This document shows, in pieces, positions 36,833 to 49,439 of a stretch of 64,000 bases of DNA. Position 1 is the stretch's first letter. Every line of letters begins with the position of its first letter. A model generated the notes under the pieces. The model did no database searches, was not told the DNA's origin, and saw only the letters and a list, made by a program, of their open reading frames with translations. Origin of the DNA: Cruorifilaria tuberocauda (lineage: Eukaryota > Nematoda > Chromadorea > Rhabditida > Onchocercidae); NCBI GenBank assembly GCA_013365365.1, contig JABVXU010000024.1, forward strand, positions 62,001 to 126,000. Reading direction: 5' to 3'. The position numbers were made by a program, and so were the translations under genes.

Positions 36833-38029
36833 CAAAAAAATTAAAAATTAAAAGAAATTATAATGCGATATTCTTATAAATATAATAATATGATTCGGAA
36901 TAAAATACAAAAGAGTATTGTTTTCTTCCTCAATTTTTGCTTTGAAAAAATCAAATTTTTCGGTTCCATACTTTTATTTATTCTTTTATTCTGTTTTAAA
37001 TTCATTTGTTCTGTAAATTTCCAAAATTTTGATCTGCAACTCATCTCCGGTTGTTTGCTTCCAGTTTTTTTTTTCATTTCAAATTTGACTAAAAATTCAA
37101 CATCACTTATTTTATTTTATTTATTTTGAAGTTTCGCGCCATGTCAGTTTATTGAGCATAAAATGCTTTAGTTTTTTACTCCAGTCAAATTTTTTAGCGA
37201 AAAAAAATAGAATTCTAGCAACTTGCAAGAGGAGCAGAAAAATTGAGTAAAAAAAATCACTACTGATTCAAGAGGTTGAAGTACAACGTTTTATCTGTCC
37301 ATTACTTATCCTGAAGTATGTCTAGCGGTTTTTAAATCTCCACTGCATCTTATTATTTCAAAGTAAAATTTTTTTTCCATTTGGAGTTTCTCTCATATTA
37401 CCAGTGCAACCACATTAGAAACGATAATCTTATCGTGAAAATGACGAAATCAGATTCAACTGAATTCATCCAGTCGAATCTGATTTCATCACTTTTCAAC
37501 CCTCTCAGAGGGATTGATTGCTTTAATACGACGAATAGGAAGCAAGTACCGAATAAAACTAGATACAGTTTGTGAATTTAGTAAAATAAGCCGGAAAAAG
37601 AACGAAACGAATGGTGTATAAAATATCTGATTGAGATATTCATAGCTTTTTTGATCTATTTCACCTCATATTAGAATTTGATCTGACAGACATCTTTTAA
37701 CTATCTTTTCATTATCACATTATGATTAAATTCATTTTTATGAAGGTGATATACATGTGTATATAAAATTTAGATTTGAAATACGTGTGTCTTAACTATT
37801 TCTTATTTCTTTTTGTTAAAAAAAATGGTAGTCAAAATAAGAACAAAAAAATAAACAGTAATCGAAGTTAATTACTTTTGGAATATCGGAGGAATTGTTG
37901 AATTATTTGAAATTAAATCAATTCACACTATATATGATTAAAGCACAGTGTGCTGTTACACGTTACAGTAATTTATTATTAGTTGAAGGAGAAAAGGAGA
38001 GTTATAGGATTTCTATTACCATGTAGCGC
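36833..38029. other. Convergent intergenic region
   Basis: Lies between the stops of EIPR1 and the collagen gene. Open frames at 36860-37130 are hydrophobic T-rich read-through with no start context. The one notable structure is the inverted repeat at 37442-37491. Confidence 0.5.
37442..37491 (-). other. 21-bp imperfect inverted repeat, hairpin on minus-strand RNA
   Basis: Arms 37442-37462 and 37471-37491 flank an 8-base loop. On the minus strand the two non-identical positions become U:G and G:U pairs, so all 21 positions pair; on the plus strand they are A/C mismatches. This asymmetry favours a minus-strand hairpin RNA. It lies about 540 bases downstream of the collagen stop, on the same strand as collagen. 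Confidence 0.6.
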
Positions 38030-39969
38030 TTAATAACCTGGAGCAAGACGTGCTGGTGGACAATGATCACAGCTTCCTGGTGCACCCGGTTGACCTGTCT
38101 CACCTGGTACTCCCGATTGTCCAGTTGCACCTGGTGGACCTACAATTTGTGTTCCATTGATAACTCGTTCAAATAAACGAATTTTGAATTTAAATTTTGC
38201 ATTTTTTTTTTTATTCAAATAAGCATAGAGATACATGTTTAGATATGGTTGGGCTTACCACGTGGTCCTGGTTCTCCTGGGCCACCGGGCGCTCCGTTTT
38301 CACCATCTCTTCCTGGCGATCCAGGTCGACCAGGTTGTCCTGGTGAACCTGGCCGACCTGGTTGACCTGGAGGTCCTGGTTGTGGGCGTTCTCCTGGAAT
38401 GATTTGTCCAGGTTCGCCTGGTGGTCCACGTTGTCCAGGCTGTCCATTTTGACCAGGTGCACCTGGTGGTCCTGGTGGTCCCTGAGGTCCTGGTGCTCCA
38501 TCATCACCGTCTGGAATAAGCATCTATATACATGAAAATCTCTAGCATCTATATACATGAAAGTCTGTAGTACATAGACATAGATTAATAAGCTTCGGAA
38601 ATTGCATTTACTTGGTCCAGGATTTCCAGGTTGTCCATCAGGTCCAGGTGGTCCAGGCGGTCCAGCAGGTCCAGGTGCAGCTTGACATGGGCATTGCGGA
38701 GGTACCGGCAGTAATCGGTCGTGGAGATTAGCATCTGGACCTGGTGGCCCAGGTGCACCGGGACCCTCGCCTGGTGCGCCATCTCTTCCCGGTGTACCTG
38801 GTGGTCCGTCTGGTCCAGGTGGTCCTTGCTGACATGTGCAACATTGAGCTTCAGCTTGACGAGTAGCACGAATCAGTACATCAAGTGGCTCGTCATCTTT
38901 TTCCGGTCCCATTTCTACCATTTCCTTCCACATATCGCGTGAGCGCGACTTGCAATATTCTACTTCGCTCTAAAAAGTATAATTCGACGATTCAAAATTT
39001 GAAACTTTTGAAATTAAAAAATCTTTAAGTTTAAAAACTAATCTCTTCACTCTTATATATTTAACGGAAGGGAATGATTGGATTGGTTTCTATAAAATAT
39101 TTTGTTTTGATTATTTGAAATGAATCGATTAATGAAAAAAATTTTTTGGAAAAATATCCAGGAACCTAATTCTTCACTGCTTTGCATTCATTACAGATTT
39201 CTCTTTTTTTTCCTCATTTTTCTTTTTTTTGTCTTTTTCCCTTTCGTTAGTGAAAACTGGTCCGGATAAGATACAGTTTTTTACTGGAAAATTTGTCATT
39301 TATCCATCTCCCTTTTTCTTCCTCATTCTCTCTCTCCCTCTCCCTTCTCTTTCCCTTTTCTTACATATATTTGTCCATACTTTCTAGCATTATTTGTAAT
39401 TTACAAAAATGGAAGAAATAACTTTTCCTACGTTTTCTTTTTCTTATCACACGCTTGCTCTAGCAAAGAGACTTTTACGTATCCCCGTAAGTTTTATAAT
39501 CTGACTTTCCAAACCCTATATTTTTGTGAATTCCCAAGATGTTCAAATATATTTCTCATATGAAAATATCTTGTTTACATCTGCTCAAGCAAAATATGAA
39601 ATTTATGTGAAACGAAACTGTAGCATAATTTCATGATAGTTACTTCACTGGAAAGAAAAAGCGCCAAAATATCTGTCTAACAATAATAATAAATGAAAAA
39701 TGCTTCCAATTTTTTGAATAGAAAACTTATTTTTTTGAAGCAAGTAATGAAAATTCGTGGAAAAATAAAATAATCAACAAAATGAATAGATAATGATGCT
39801 AAATAGAATTGCGATAATTGATTGAATTCATAATTACCCGTACGGTTGCTTGTAACGTTTGAACATAATAGAAAACCATAGGAAATGTGAAAATACACGC
39901 TGTTACGGCTACTGTTGAAAATACGACAGCCGCGAAAGCAACGGAACGTAACGACGATTTGTTCGCCAT
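38030..39969 (-). CDS. Nematode cuticle collagen
   Basis: Exons (minus): 39969-39838, 38969-38612, 38510-38259 and 38139-38030; about 283 aa. The first exon encodes a short basic start ([10 protein letters not shown]) and a hydrophobic anchor, as in secreted cuticle collagens. Exon 2 opens [16 protein letters not shown] and leads to the Cys cluster CCTCQQG before the first Gly-X-Y block. Interruptions include [12 protein letters not shown] and a short gap at [11 protein letters not shown]. The last block closes with [15 protein letters not shown]. The Cys pattern flanking the Gly-X-Y blocks is typical for disulfide-linked cuticle collagens; the family member cannot be named. The first intron (39837-38970) is long and contains C/T-rich tracts. 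The 38611-38511 intron carries two copies of GCATCTATATACATGAAA. A TATA box lies just upstream. Confidence 0.95.
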
Positions 39970-40004
39970 GTTTATCATTATTCCTGCATCTATCCTTTAG
40001 TGGT

Positions 40005-40012
40005 CTTTTATA
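40005..40012 (-). promoter_or_regulatory. TATA box of the collagen gene
   Basis: TATAAAAG on the minus strand, 36-43 bases before the collagen ATG, giving a very short predicted leader. Cuticle collagen genes often have such tight TATA promoters with strong stage-specific expression. Confidence 0.7.
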
Positions 40013-41856
40013 GGGTGAGTGTACACGCAGCGTGGAACTGGACGGACGCGAGAGTGGAACGGACGGGGAGGGAAACACCATATTGGCCGTTTTGGTTTCC
40101 ATTAAACCTAACATTACTACTACTCTGCACTTCTCATTCCCATCTCTTCAGTTGAATGCCACAATGCTTCCCTCGACGGTGATATCTTGACGATTCCTGG
40201 AAACATTAAAATGTTCTTAGAAACATTAAGATTAAATATTATCACAGATAAATAGCTAATCTCCAAGTAAAAACATCAATTCCCATAAATGCTGCAATTC
40301 TCTTACAATAAAATTGATTGGAACAAAATTTGTCAATTCTTAATTCCATTTAACTTTTAGTTTAAATATTTTAATTTTAATATGTGATAATGTTCGAACG
40401 AGCTTTAAGCCATATTTCACTTTATATATTATGTGAGCAATTTTTTTCTGCTGTTCACTTTTTTGCGAAAATTCCCATCAAAAAGAAAATGAAAAAAGTG
40501 AATAGCTCCTGCACTATGAATTATCAGATTGAATTAAATCGACTTGAATTATAGATTTAATCGAAATTGTCATTTTGTTTCGAAATCAATTAAATTATTT
40601 CATGAGGAATTAATCGATGGAGAATCAGTGTTGGAGTGTGCATTTCACATGAATAGAACTTGATTTTAAGCATTATGAATTATAATTGAGATAATGTTAA
40701 AGAATGTTTTTATTGTATATTTTGACAATAAAAATAGAACAATTATTTTGTTTCTGAAGCTTCTTTAATATTCGATGTTATGTAATATCTAAATTTAATT
40801 CCGAATCTTTCCTCGCTTAGGATTTGAGAATTATACAAAAATTACCAGAAGTTATTTTTTTATCTTTTATAGTATTGTCATTTTCTACGCAAGGATATAA
40901 AGCCCAGCAACTTCGATTGATGATTTGGATAATAAACAAATTACAAAGGAAAATATTTATTTGAAAGTAAAAAAAGAGGAATAAAATTTCTGAAATAAAT
41001 TAAAGGAGAGAGAGATGGACGATGCCTTCTTCGTTCATATAAAAAGAAAATTGGCCATCGATCAGTTTCGTTATTTGTTAATTTATCCATCCAGAAAATG
41101 GCAGGCAATGTGATGAAATTTCTATCATCGCATTTCTTTTTACATATATCATTTGTTGTCTTTTAAAGAGAAATCATTGGGGAAATTCCAGGCAAATATT
41201 TTTGTTAAATCTGAAAAAAAGAAATTACAAGTTATGTTAATGTTTATAACATTCATATGGGACGATGGATACCTTTGAAAGAAACATACAGAAATTATTT
41301 AATTAGTGTGTGATATTAAAAAAATCCGCGATTTAATTATATTAATTGATTCAAAAGATGGTTCAGTGTATGATATCAGATGATTTAAGATTTGAGTAAT
41401 TGTTTGAAATTAGAAATCCAAAAGATAAATGACTGGACGATATCAATACTGGACAAATTTTCCATACAGATGAGAAAAGAAAACATTTAATGTAATGAAG
41501 AAATGAAGCGTTTGAAAAAATATGTTCATGGAAACATTCATAAATTCGTGATATTACATTATTCATCTAAAAGATGAGATTATTGAATTAGGTGAATGGG
41601 TAAAAGTTATGGTTAAAAAGATTCGAACAAACGATTGCTTAACAACCGGATAATGTGTAAGAGATAATGGAAACGATATTTCTCCTTCATTAGATATAAA
41701 TACCAATATGAATTATGATGATAAATTTAATGAATTAAATAAATGTATATTGCGTTTATTTTACGCGATGCATAAATAATTAATAAAAATGAAGAAAAAT
41801 GTCATTTGTATAATTTCCAAAAGATGACAATCAGTTGGTACTATGAATTGGTTGAA
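40013..41856. other. Divergent upstream region of collagen and the secreted orphan
   Basis: A GC-richer patch at 40020-40085 (GGACGGACGCGAGAG and similar) lies just upstream of the collagen TATA box. The rest is AT-rich with no exon recognised. Confidence 0.5.
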
Positions 41857-42508
41857 ATGCTTTTCCGCAATGTATCCATGCTGTTAATGTCGTTGATAGT
41901 TTGTGCGCTTATTTCTTGCAAGCATCATAGAAAACCAAAGGTAACTTATTGATATCAATCAAATGATAGATAAAGAAAGATAAGCATATAAAGGATGAGG
42001 AATTTGTATAATTTCAATTCACTTTTGATGCATCAAATTATTGTTTCTATTGATTATCATTCAGATTGAAACTTTTGGCTGTAAATGTCTTCGATTTTCA
42101 ATTGAATTAAATTTGCAGTTTCATCATTATTACGAATTTTCATACAATTTGCATTAATAATTATCCAAGTAAATGAATTTTCAGGATCCGAAATTCATCG
42201 ATGAGAATGATCCGCTTGCCAAAACATTGTATAATATTAAGACGGATATTGCATTCCCGAAAGGGATATCGATAGAAAAGCAGCAAAACAGTGGAACAGG
42301 CATGATGGCGACGAGTTGGAGTTATGAATATGAAAGCAACATGCCACCATCTCTTTCATTATCACCCTCTCCGACACTCCTAAATTCCAAAAACTACCTG
42401 AAGAGTTACGCTGATATGCAAGAACCAAGTTCACCAAACCCACAAAATTTACTATTGCAGCAGACAAAGCTTAAACTGAAAAATAATGCGAACATGCCCA
42501 CTTCCTGA
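41857..42508 (+). CDS. Small predicted secreted protein, no recognised family
   Basis: Exons 41857-41940 and 42185-42508, phase 0, donor AAGGTAACTT, acceptor ATTTTCAG; about 135 aa. The first exon encodes MLFRNVSMLLMSLIVCALISC, a plausible signal peptide, followed by the basic KHHRKPK. The mature part starts DPKFIDENDPLAKTLYNIK and becomes Ser/Pro/Asn/Gln-rich (PPSLSLSPSPTLL; SSPNPQNLLLQQTKL), ending NNANMPTS. A dibasic K/R site after the signal peptide would suit propeptide processing, but no repeated peptide is present. I do not recognise it. It could be a worm-specific excreted/secreted protein. Confidence 0.55.
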
Positions 42509-43336
42509 AGATGGAGAAAATCTTTCATTCATTTCTATTTCGATCATTTATCTCCAGCACGGTAACCCCGAAAATTTTAACTTGACAATAGATCTTCTCT
42601 GAATGCGATTATTCAAAAAATTCGTTAATCTAATTCTCTTGCGAAGAATTATTCGACGTTGATTTCTTGTTAGCATAGTTTGCAATCATAATCAATATAG
42701 TTCTTAATTTCAACAAATTTTCATAGCATGAAACGGTCTTGTATCAGGAATCATATATGTAAAAAATTCTTCAGCCCTGCCATAAAATCTTCAAAACTAC
42801 CAAGTCCATGGCATCGACATCGGATAATTTTAAAAGCAGTTATACCTTCAATTTATTAGATTAACTTAACATAACTAAAATAACTTAACATTATTATTAA
42901 GAAGTTGACAAACGACCAGGCTCACAACAATAACATTATGATTGCTCCATATGAATGACCGTATAATCATCAATAAGAAAGTTATTTCCTAAATTTAAGT
43001 ATGATTCTTGTAAATTGGGCAGAAATGCAGAGATATAATTCTTTTAACATTGTTTATCTTTTATGTTAACAAATCATGATCGAAAATAATTGATCATGCA
43101 GCCAAATACAATATCACTGATTTCAATAAATATATGCCTCGGTTTTGACTATTTAAATTTTGATTTCAATTTCCTTAAATCAATCTAAAGAGGTAAAATT
43201 CATTCTAATGACGAGACTTTCGTGATTAATAATCCGTACTGTCAATCATAATCAAACAAATTGAACGATGCGAACAACAACTCACAAATTAGACTAAATA
43301 ATATCTTCAATAAAACAACAGAAACAATTTCCATAG
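42509..43336. other. Intergenic gap, nothing recognised
   Basis: AT-rich convergent region between the orphan and the S27 gene. No coding or structural signal was found apart from likely 3' UTRs. Confidence 0.5.
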
Positions 43337-43884
43337 TTAATGCTGCTTTTTCCGAAATGAACATCCCTCTGTTAAATGAGCTTTTCCACCAGTTGGCTGA
43401 CAAAGTACCGTATTACATCCAACGCAAACTACTACAGACTGTGCATGACTGAATACTGTTGTAATTTTGTAACACCCCGGGCATTTTACATCCATGAAGA
43501 AAGAATTTGGTTGCTGCACTAACCTCTTCAACTTACACCGTTCTCGTTCCTTCAAACAAAAATACAACTTCGTTCAACTTCATTATGATTATTAATAAGA
43601 TGTAAAAAATCAAGAAATACTTGGAACCCCAATTAAAATGGTACCAGCAAATTTGTAAAGAACTGTAACTCAAGCACAAACACGAGCAAAGTTTGAAGCA
43701 TAACACACGAACAACCAATACGAACTCAATAGAATACTAAAATAAGCTCTAATCTTGATACAGGCAAGACCTCCATATATCAAGTCAAGAACATGAATCT
43801 CATGTTAAAAGAATGAAAATACTAGATAGCTAACGACCTTACCTTTTGAGGATCTGGATATAATAAATCTCGTGCTAACGGCAT
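43337..43884 (-). CDS. rps-27: 40S ribosomal protein S27 (eS27)
   Basis: Exons 43884-43843 and 43549-43337 encode 84 aa, the same length as human. Exon 1 is [14 protein letters not shown]. Exon 2 carries [40 protein letters not shown] and ends [16 protein letters not shown]. The four Cys of the zinc site (CPGC and CVGC) are intact. The protein sits on the small ribosomal subunit. The acceptor TTTGAAG is weak but preserves the invariant frame. Confidence 0.97.
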
Positions 43885-45422
43885 TTTTTTATCAAATGAA
43901 ATATAATTATCCAAAAGTATTCGTTTATCTGAAACAATAAGACATAAACTGACAGTGTCTATTCCAACCGACATATCCAACGGACTCATCCTAAACGAAT
44001 CCTCCAAGTTGTCTAATTGAGATGCATCTTTAAAAAAAGTATTAAAGAAATACAAATTACATTTGATCTTGTTACTACACCATACTAGGTGATATTGTTA
44101 AAATCTTCCCAAAACAATGCTGTTCTCTATTTTCTCACTCATACTTTTCTGCAAATATGAACATCCCAGTCTCCTGAAACAGTATTGCCTCAAGCACTCA
44201 ATTTGATATAAATCAGGATATCGGCTACATCAAATTCCTCTTTCAAGTTACCCAGCCGAACAACTTCGAACTTTCCACGCAACCTATGCCAATACATGCC
44301 CCTGCCTACATTGCCGAGGACCCTAAATGCACGTTTCCGTAACTTAGCTCAAGCCTTACCCGTGCTCCTTTATCATTCTTACAACCTAATGCGACTATGA
44401 TACCAAACTTCGATCACGCAAAGTTCGCACACTTTCGGTGATTCCCCGCCCACCTCTCGAGTGAGTTTTGCTTCAGGAAATGGCAGGCGGTTTCAAACTT
44501 ACCTTGTTCTCACCTAACTGTCATTCGCGGTGGTAAAATGGGGTGGACTCTGCACAATTCCGCGAGTCAATTTCAAACTACGAAATCTGAAATCGTCTTA
44601 TCCCGATCCCTCTGCAGATACAGCAATACACTTCTGTATGATTCAAATTTCGCTTTCTGGAATGACAACCGACACGATTTCCTGCCAATTTTTATTTCAC
44701 ATAGTTTCAAGTGCCATTTTGAAATGTAACTGTTACAAATCGAGCAGATTTGCTAACCACATAACATTTATTCAAAAATGAACAAAACAAACTGCGAAAT
44801 CCTGTCCTTTACTTGATAGAAATAGAGAACTTGCTTCACTCATTCTCAGCTTATTTACAAGAAGGCAATTTTCCCTTTGCTGAAGGCAATCGACACAACA
44901 CATTGGATGGGTTAATCTTATTTAGAGAAATGAGAAAACTGAATCATAAGATTTTCAATATTGACCAGGTGCTGCTTTGTCTATGGAATCAAGTTTTAAA
45001 AACAGCAAAAATTAGATTGGATTATAAAATTTATTACCATTTGCTACCTCACTAGGCATTCAGAATCATAAAAAAGTCAGAGAAGAATTCCATCCCGCCA
45101 TGAAGGAGTTCTCATTAAATGAAGTGGAAACTCTTCTCTATGAAGCTTTTTACATTTTTTAGCGTGAATTCTACCAATAATATTGAAAAACTTCTACAGT
45201 ATATCTTCTGCAGACAGCAGATTTTAGCAAAGTCATCATGAAAATTACGAACTGAAATAAAAAATGAGACTCCTTTTCAAGAGTTTCAATTTCTTTTAAG
45301 ACTTACAGTTAAGAAGCACTACGCTCACATACCGGTGATTCTGCAGAAGACAAATTAAGTTTTGATGATTAAGCATTATAATATATCGAAAACAAAGGTC
45401 AAGTAAAATTCTGAGCATTATT
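43885..45422. other. Spacer between VPS28 and S27 genes with a compositionally distinct patch
   Basis: About 1.5 kb separating two minus-strand genes. Positions 44170-44530 are clearly richer in G+C and especially C on the plus strand than the surroundings. Open frames there have no recognisable content. It should contain the S27 promoter. Confidence 0.5.
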
Positions 45423-46963
45423 TTAAGAATTATGTAAAAAACGAGTGAAAGAATTATATGCAGTTTCAAGATCGAAAATCATTTGTCTCGCATCTTCATC
45501 CGTTATTTCCTCACTTGCGCTCATACTCTTCAGTTTATCATGCCTAGAAATAGTGAAGACTTTTACGAGTACTTCTGTAAAATGTTTTTCGACATTCATA
45601 ATATAACAAATGCATTTCATGTCCCAGATAATTTAGCGCTTCGTAATTGATTTTTTCTAGATTTAACGGAATTTTGACTTAGCTTCACTAGGACTGCTAA
45701 TAACAATTAAGCAGTGATATATCTCAGCTAAAAGTAATTGGAGTTTATTCATATTCGAAATCTGAAATAACATCAACGTCCACAATGGATGTCTGAAGTT
45801 ATTTAGACATTTCATTTCAAACTTTTATATTTTATACACCCGACACATCTGTTCGAAAACATTCCTCAACAGAAAAATTTTATAAAGTACGTATTAACAA
45901 TAGCTAGCTGGCAGACACCTAAAATCCAGTTATTGCAGTACGAATTTTCTTAATTTGCTTGAATTTTTTGGACCATAGCTAAGGTCATAAATATTTATAT
46001 GAAATTCAGTTTCAATTTGAGAGTCGAGCAAAAACTTGCAAAGATTTTCGTCAAGAATGTTTATTGATGATAATTGCTTACCATTGTATCACTTTAAGCT
46101 TTGCATCAAAGTTATCCGGCAGTGTAATCATTGAACTGATGGAGACGTTCAGTTCATTCAATGTCGGAAATAGCTCATCAACGGCTCGAACATTCAACTT
46201 CAGCTGATCCAAAAATGTGATGAACATTTCTACAATTTCCGCAATGCATTTCAGTGTATTGCCTTTATCATCTTTCACGGTAATTGGCCGATCTTCACGG
46301 ATTCTTTCCAACGCTGCTGGACACTCCACACGATATTTCTTTACGAATTCATCAATATTGCATTGTACCAAACGCAGAGCTACCTTTAAACTAAGATGTC
46401 ATTGAAAATTTTTTGGATTTATGACAAATTTCTTGTTATATCCAACATTCTGCGCACAATCCATGAAAAAAAATCTACATTTTAACCCTATACATTACAA
46501 TAATATGAACATGAGAATGAGATTTTGTAGTTAACTTATATCCTACATATCTGATACAACAATCTGAGATGGAACCGAGAGATGGATCAAAATTCCAAAC
46601 GCTCGGCAGGTAAGACAATGAACGAAATATGAGTATGATTCTCAGAACAACTGAGTAAATGAAATTTCTTTCTCAATCAATATTTGATTCAAACTGCAGA
46701 TCGCATTTCAATTTCCTGTATTTGCTAACCTTATATTGTACCAAAAGCTTCGAACATTCCGCAGTGTATTCCTTGGCAGCAATACAATCACGGCTAAACA
46801 CCTTTTCTAAACACTCCAAAGCATTTAAGACAGCGTATAATTCGCTCATATTATCAACGCGCTCACGTTCCACACTATTTTCGTATAAACGGACTTCCTG
46901 AAGTAAATCTGGATTGACATCACTGCCAACGGCACCACCACCACTACTGCAAGCACCCGACAT
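45423..46963 (-). CDS. vps-28: ESCRT-I subunit VPS28
   Basis: Exons 46963-46730, 46383-46082 and 45543-45423; about 218 aa against 221 in human. VPS28 is the ESCRT-I subunit that bridges to ESCRT-II in sorting ubiquitinated cargo into multivesicular bodies. The N-terminal core domain shows LLQEVRLYENSVERERVDNM, LECLEKVFSRDCI and YTAECSKLLVQYK. The linker and C-terminal domain show VECPAALERIREDRPITVKD, CIAEIVEMFITFLDQLKLN, LPDNFDAKLKVIQWHDKL and the closing RQMIFDLETAYNSFTRFL. The N-terminus has a short Ser/Gly run. The exon 2 acceptor TTTAAAG is weak but phase-consistent. Confidence 0.96.
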
Positions 46964-48202
46964 CTTTAAAACCTTAAAATAATGACATTGTTGAAAATAG
47001 ATGTTGTTTGCTCTGAAATGCAAATGCTTCTGCAACAGATTTTACAAATTTTCCTGGGAAAATTTTGTCTGCTAATGTACGATCTCAAACAACTATTATG
47101 GCAACTTCGAAGAAGGCTTGCCGAATTTCTGAAAATTTCTGGAAAACTGATACAATTCTTTTCCACGAACAATGTAAAACAATGAACAAGAAAATACCAC
47201 AAACAGAGCGAATGGATGAAACGTAAACGGCAAGTGAATACAGAACGTAACTATTTCCGAACTGTTTCCGAAATGATTTATCCGACTACGAAAGTAAGAG
47301 AAGCTTCAATAAAATTCAATTTGACAACTACGTCGGGACATCTCAATTTCACATTGGCTACGTTTTTGCTCTGAATTCTATAAACATTATTTTGAAGATG
47401 GACTGGTGAGGACGAGGCACTAATCATCTTAGGGATATCTTGGAGGAGGGGAGATTAGATAGGAAATAATTCTGCCAAGTGCGGGGGACCAATTTCTGAT
47501 ACTCTTAGAAAGAGCGTGGATTCTCGTGCTAGTTTCAGAAGACCCTATTTATTTGTGGGGAATTCTTGACACATTCCTCAATGAATTGGAAATCAATGCT
47601 TTACACGTAATATCATATATGGACACTGGTGTTTATAAATATTTTTTCACATAGATTTATTAAGTTAGCATAAAACAGCGTCCACATATCTTGTTAGAAG
47701 ATGATGTGTATGACAGTTGGTATTAGCATAAGTTTTCACTCGGCCACCTGAACTTCGTGTTAAAAATATGACTTTTGTTATCTTTTGCTGCATTCAATTA
47801 CGGCGGAAGCAATATCTCAGAGCAAAAAGATTAACAAAAGATATTGTGCATAACGGTCTTATATTAATAAAGTCTTATATTAATTCAATCCAATTATACA
47901 ATGATTGAATAAATCTGAGCACAACAGAAGTCTCAGTAAAACTCATTAGGGGCGTTTTTTCATTTTATAAAAATTTTTAAACATTTTATAAAAATTAAAA
48001 AAAAAATGAGATTCCGAAATTAGTTTTTGAGCAATCACTAAATATTATACGAGTAGAATGAGACCTATGACAAAATTGAGTAGTTGACAAAAATTGTTTG
48101 GAATGATATTTTTGTCGCTTGGATTACTAATCACGGTTGTGTTAAGTATTTCATTGCGTTTTCAATCAGTCTTCAAATGATTGAGTGGTTTCTTGACAGA
48201 TA
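46964..48202. other. Divergent upstream region of VPS28 and COX4
   Basis: Contains both promoters. No exon was recognised on either strand. Confidence 0.5.
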
Positions 48203-49439
48203 ATGGCTCTTGTACGCAATTCGATTATTGTACAATCCAAATCAACACCATATATTGTACGTCATGCAATTATTTTATCTGCTAAACATCATAATGAATA
48301 TTGTTGGCAAAAGATACGAATTGGCCAGCGAGAAATTGTAGGACCATCAAGCGGTGGATATGTGAGTTTCTGAATTGTGGATGTTAAATGAAATCACTTC
48401 TGTTTTCCTAGATTTTCTTATTAAATCATTCGAAAATTTCGATAGTGATATTTTGGTTTATTTAAACATAATCATTATAATTTTTAAAGTCATATTATCT
48501 TTCATTTCTTACTTTGAAGGATTCTAATAAAGTTGAAAAATAAATGATTGATTTTGTTTATTAGCCAGTTTTTTGAATTATTTTGTATTATTTCCGCTTT
48601 TCCTACAACTCATTCCTGTCATTTGAGGAGTTAGCCTCTATCAACTCATCTTTATAGTTTTTTTTCTTTTTTAGCATTTTATTGACTCAACAGATCGTCC
48701 ATATCCGCCGTTGAGATTCCGAGCCGATGATGAAATCATCAAACCAATTCGTGAGAAGGAGAAGGGTGACTGGAACAAGTTAACCATGGAAGAAAAGAAG
48801 CTATTGTATAGGTATTCATTCCGACGAACGCAAGCCGAGTTGTTAGGGTGGAATGTATACTGGAAAATGTATTGGGCCTATATATTGATCTGGATATCTA
48901 TCGGCCTCGGAGTAGTAGGTCTGCTCAAACATTTCAGTACGTTTTTTAATAATTTTTATACTACATTTCATAATTAAAGATTTATTTGTTTCTGATTTTT
49001 GAAAGTCACGACCAAAGACTACAGAGCGAGGATATACAACTCTTTCACTGCAAATGTTTAATGTAGTGGATTATTTAGTAATAATGGTTTCATCCTTATC
49101 CTTTTTATATCTCTTTGATTCTATTTTAGATGAAAAATTTATATGTACATGAATTAAAACGTTAAATTATCTTTATTTAAAGTATTTTATTTTAATTTGA
49201 TTGCAGTTTCTTATAATCAAAAATTTTTTTTCCGCTAACTTAGCATTCGCTGTATGACTTTTCCTCTTACTGCATGTTTATTTTCTTGATTCATCTTTCC
49301 AGGTTATCCCCCGCAGGTACCTACTTTAAGCGATGAATGGAAGCATGCAGCAATGCGAAGAATATTAGTGCTGGAAAAACCTCTCCCTGAAGGAGCAGCA
49401 ACATTGTATGATTTCGAAAAGGACCGTTGGAAGGATTGA
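48203..49439 (+). CDS. cox-4: Cytochrome c oxidase subunit IV
   Basis: Exons 48203-48361, 48675-48936 and 49303-49439, in phase, about 185 aa. This is a nuclear-encoded subunit of respiratory complex IV in the inner mitochondrial membrane. The N-terminal about 35 residues lack acidic groups (MALVRNSIIVQSKSTPYIV) and look like a mitochondrial presequence. The family core follows: DRPYPPLRFRADDEI, IREKEKGDWNKLTMEEKKLL, YRYSFRRTQAE. A single TM helix (WAYILIWISIGLGVVGLL) comes next, then LSDEWKHAAMRRILVL and the C-terminal YDFEKDRWKD. All are diagnostic for COX4. Confidence 0.96.

Noticed and set aside
36863..37129. Hydrophobic open frames after the EIPR1 stop
   Set aside because: T-rich 3' UTR read in frame; no start context, no homology, and overlapping frames on both strands.
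43261..43452. Plus-strand frame over the S27 gene
   Set aside because: Antisense shadow of the S27 coding exon.
44530..45055. Plus-strand open frames between VPS28 and S27 genes
   Set aside because: Short, no recognised content, no consistent splice partners.
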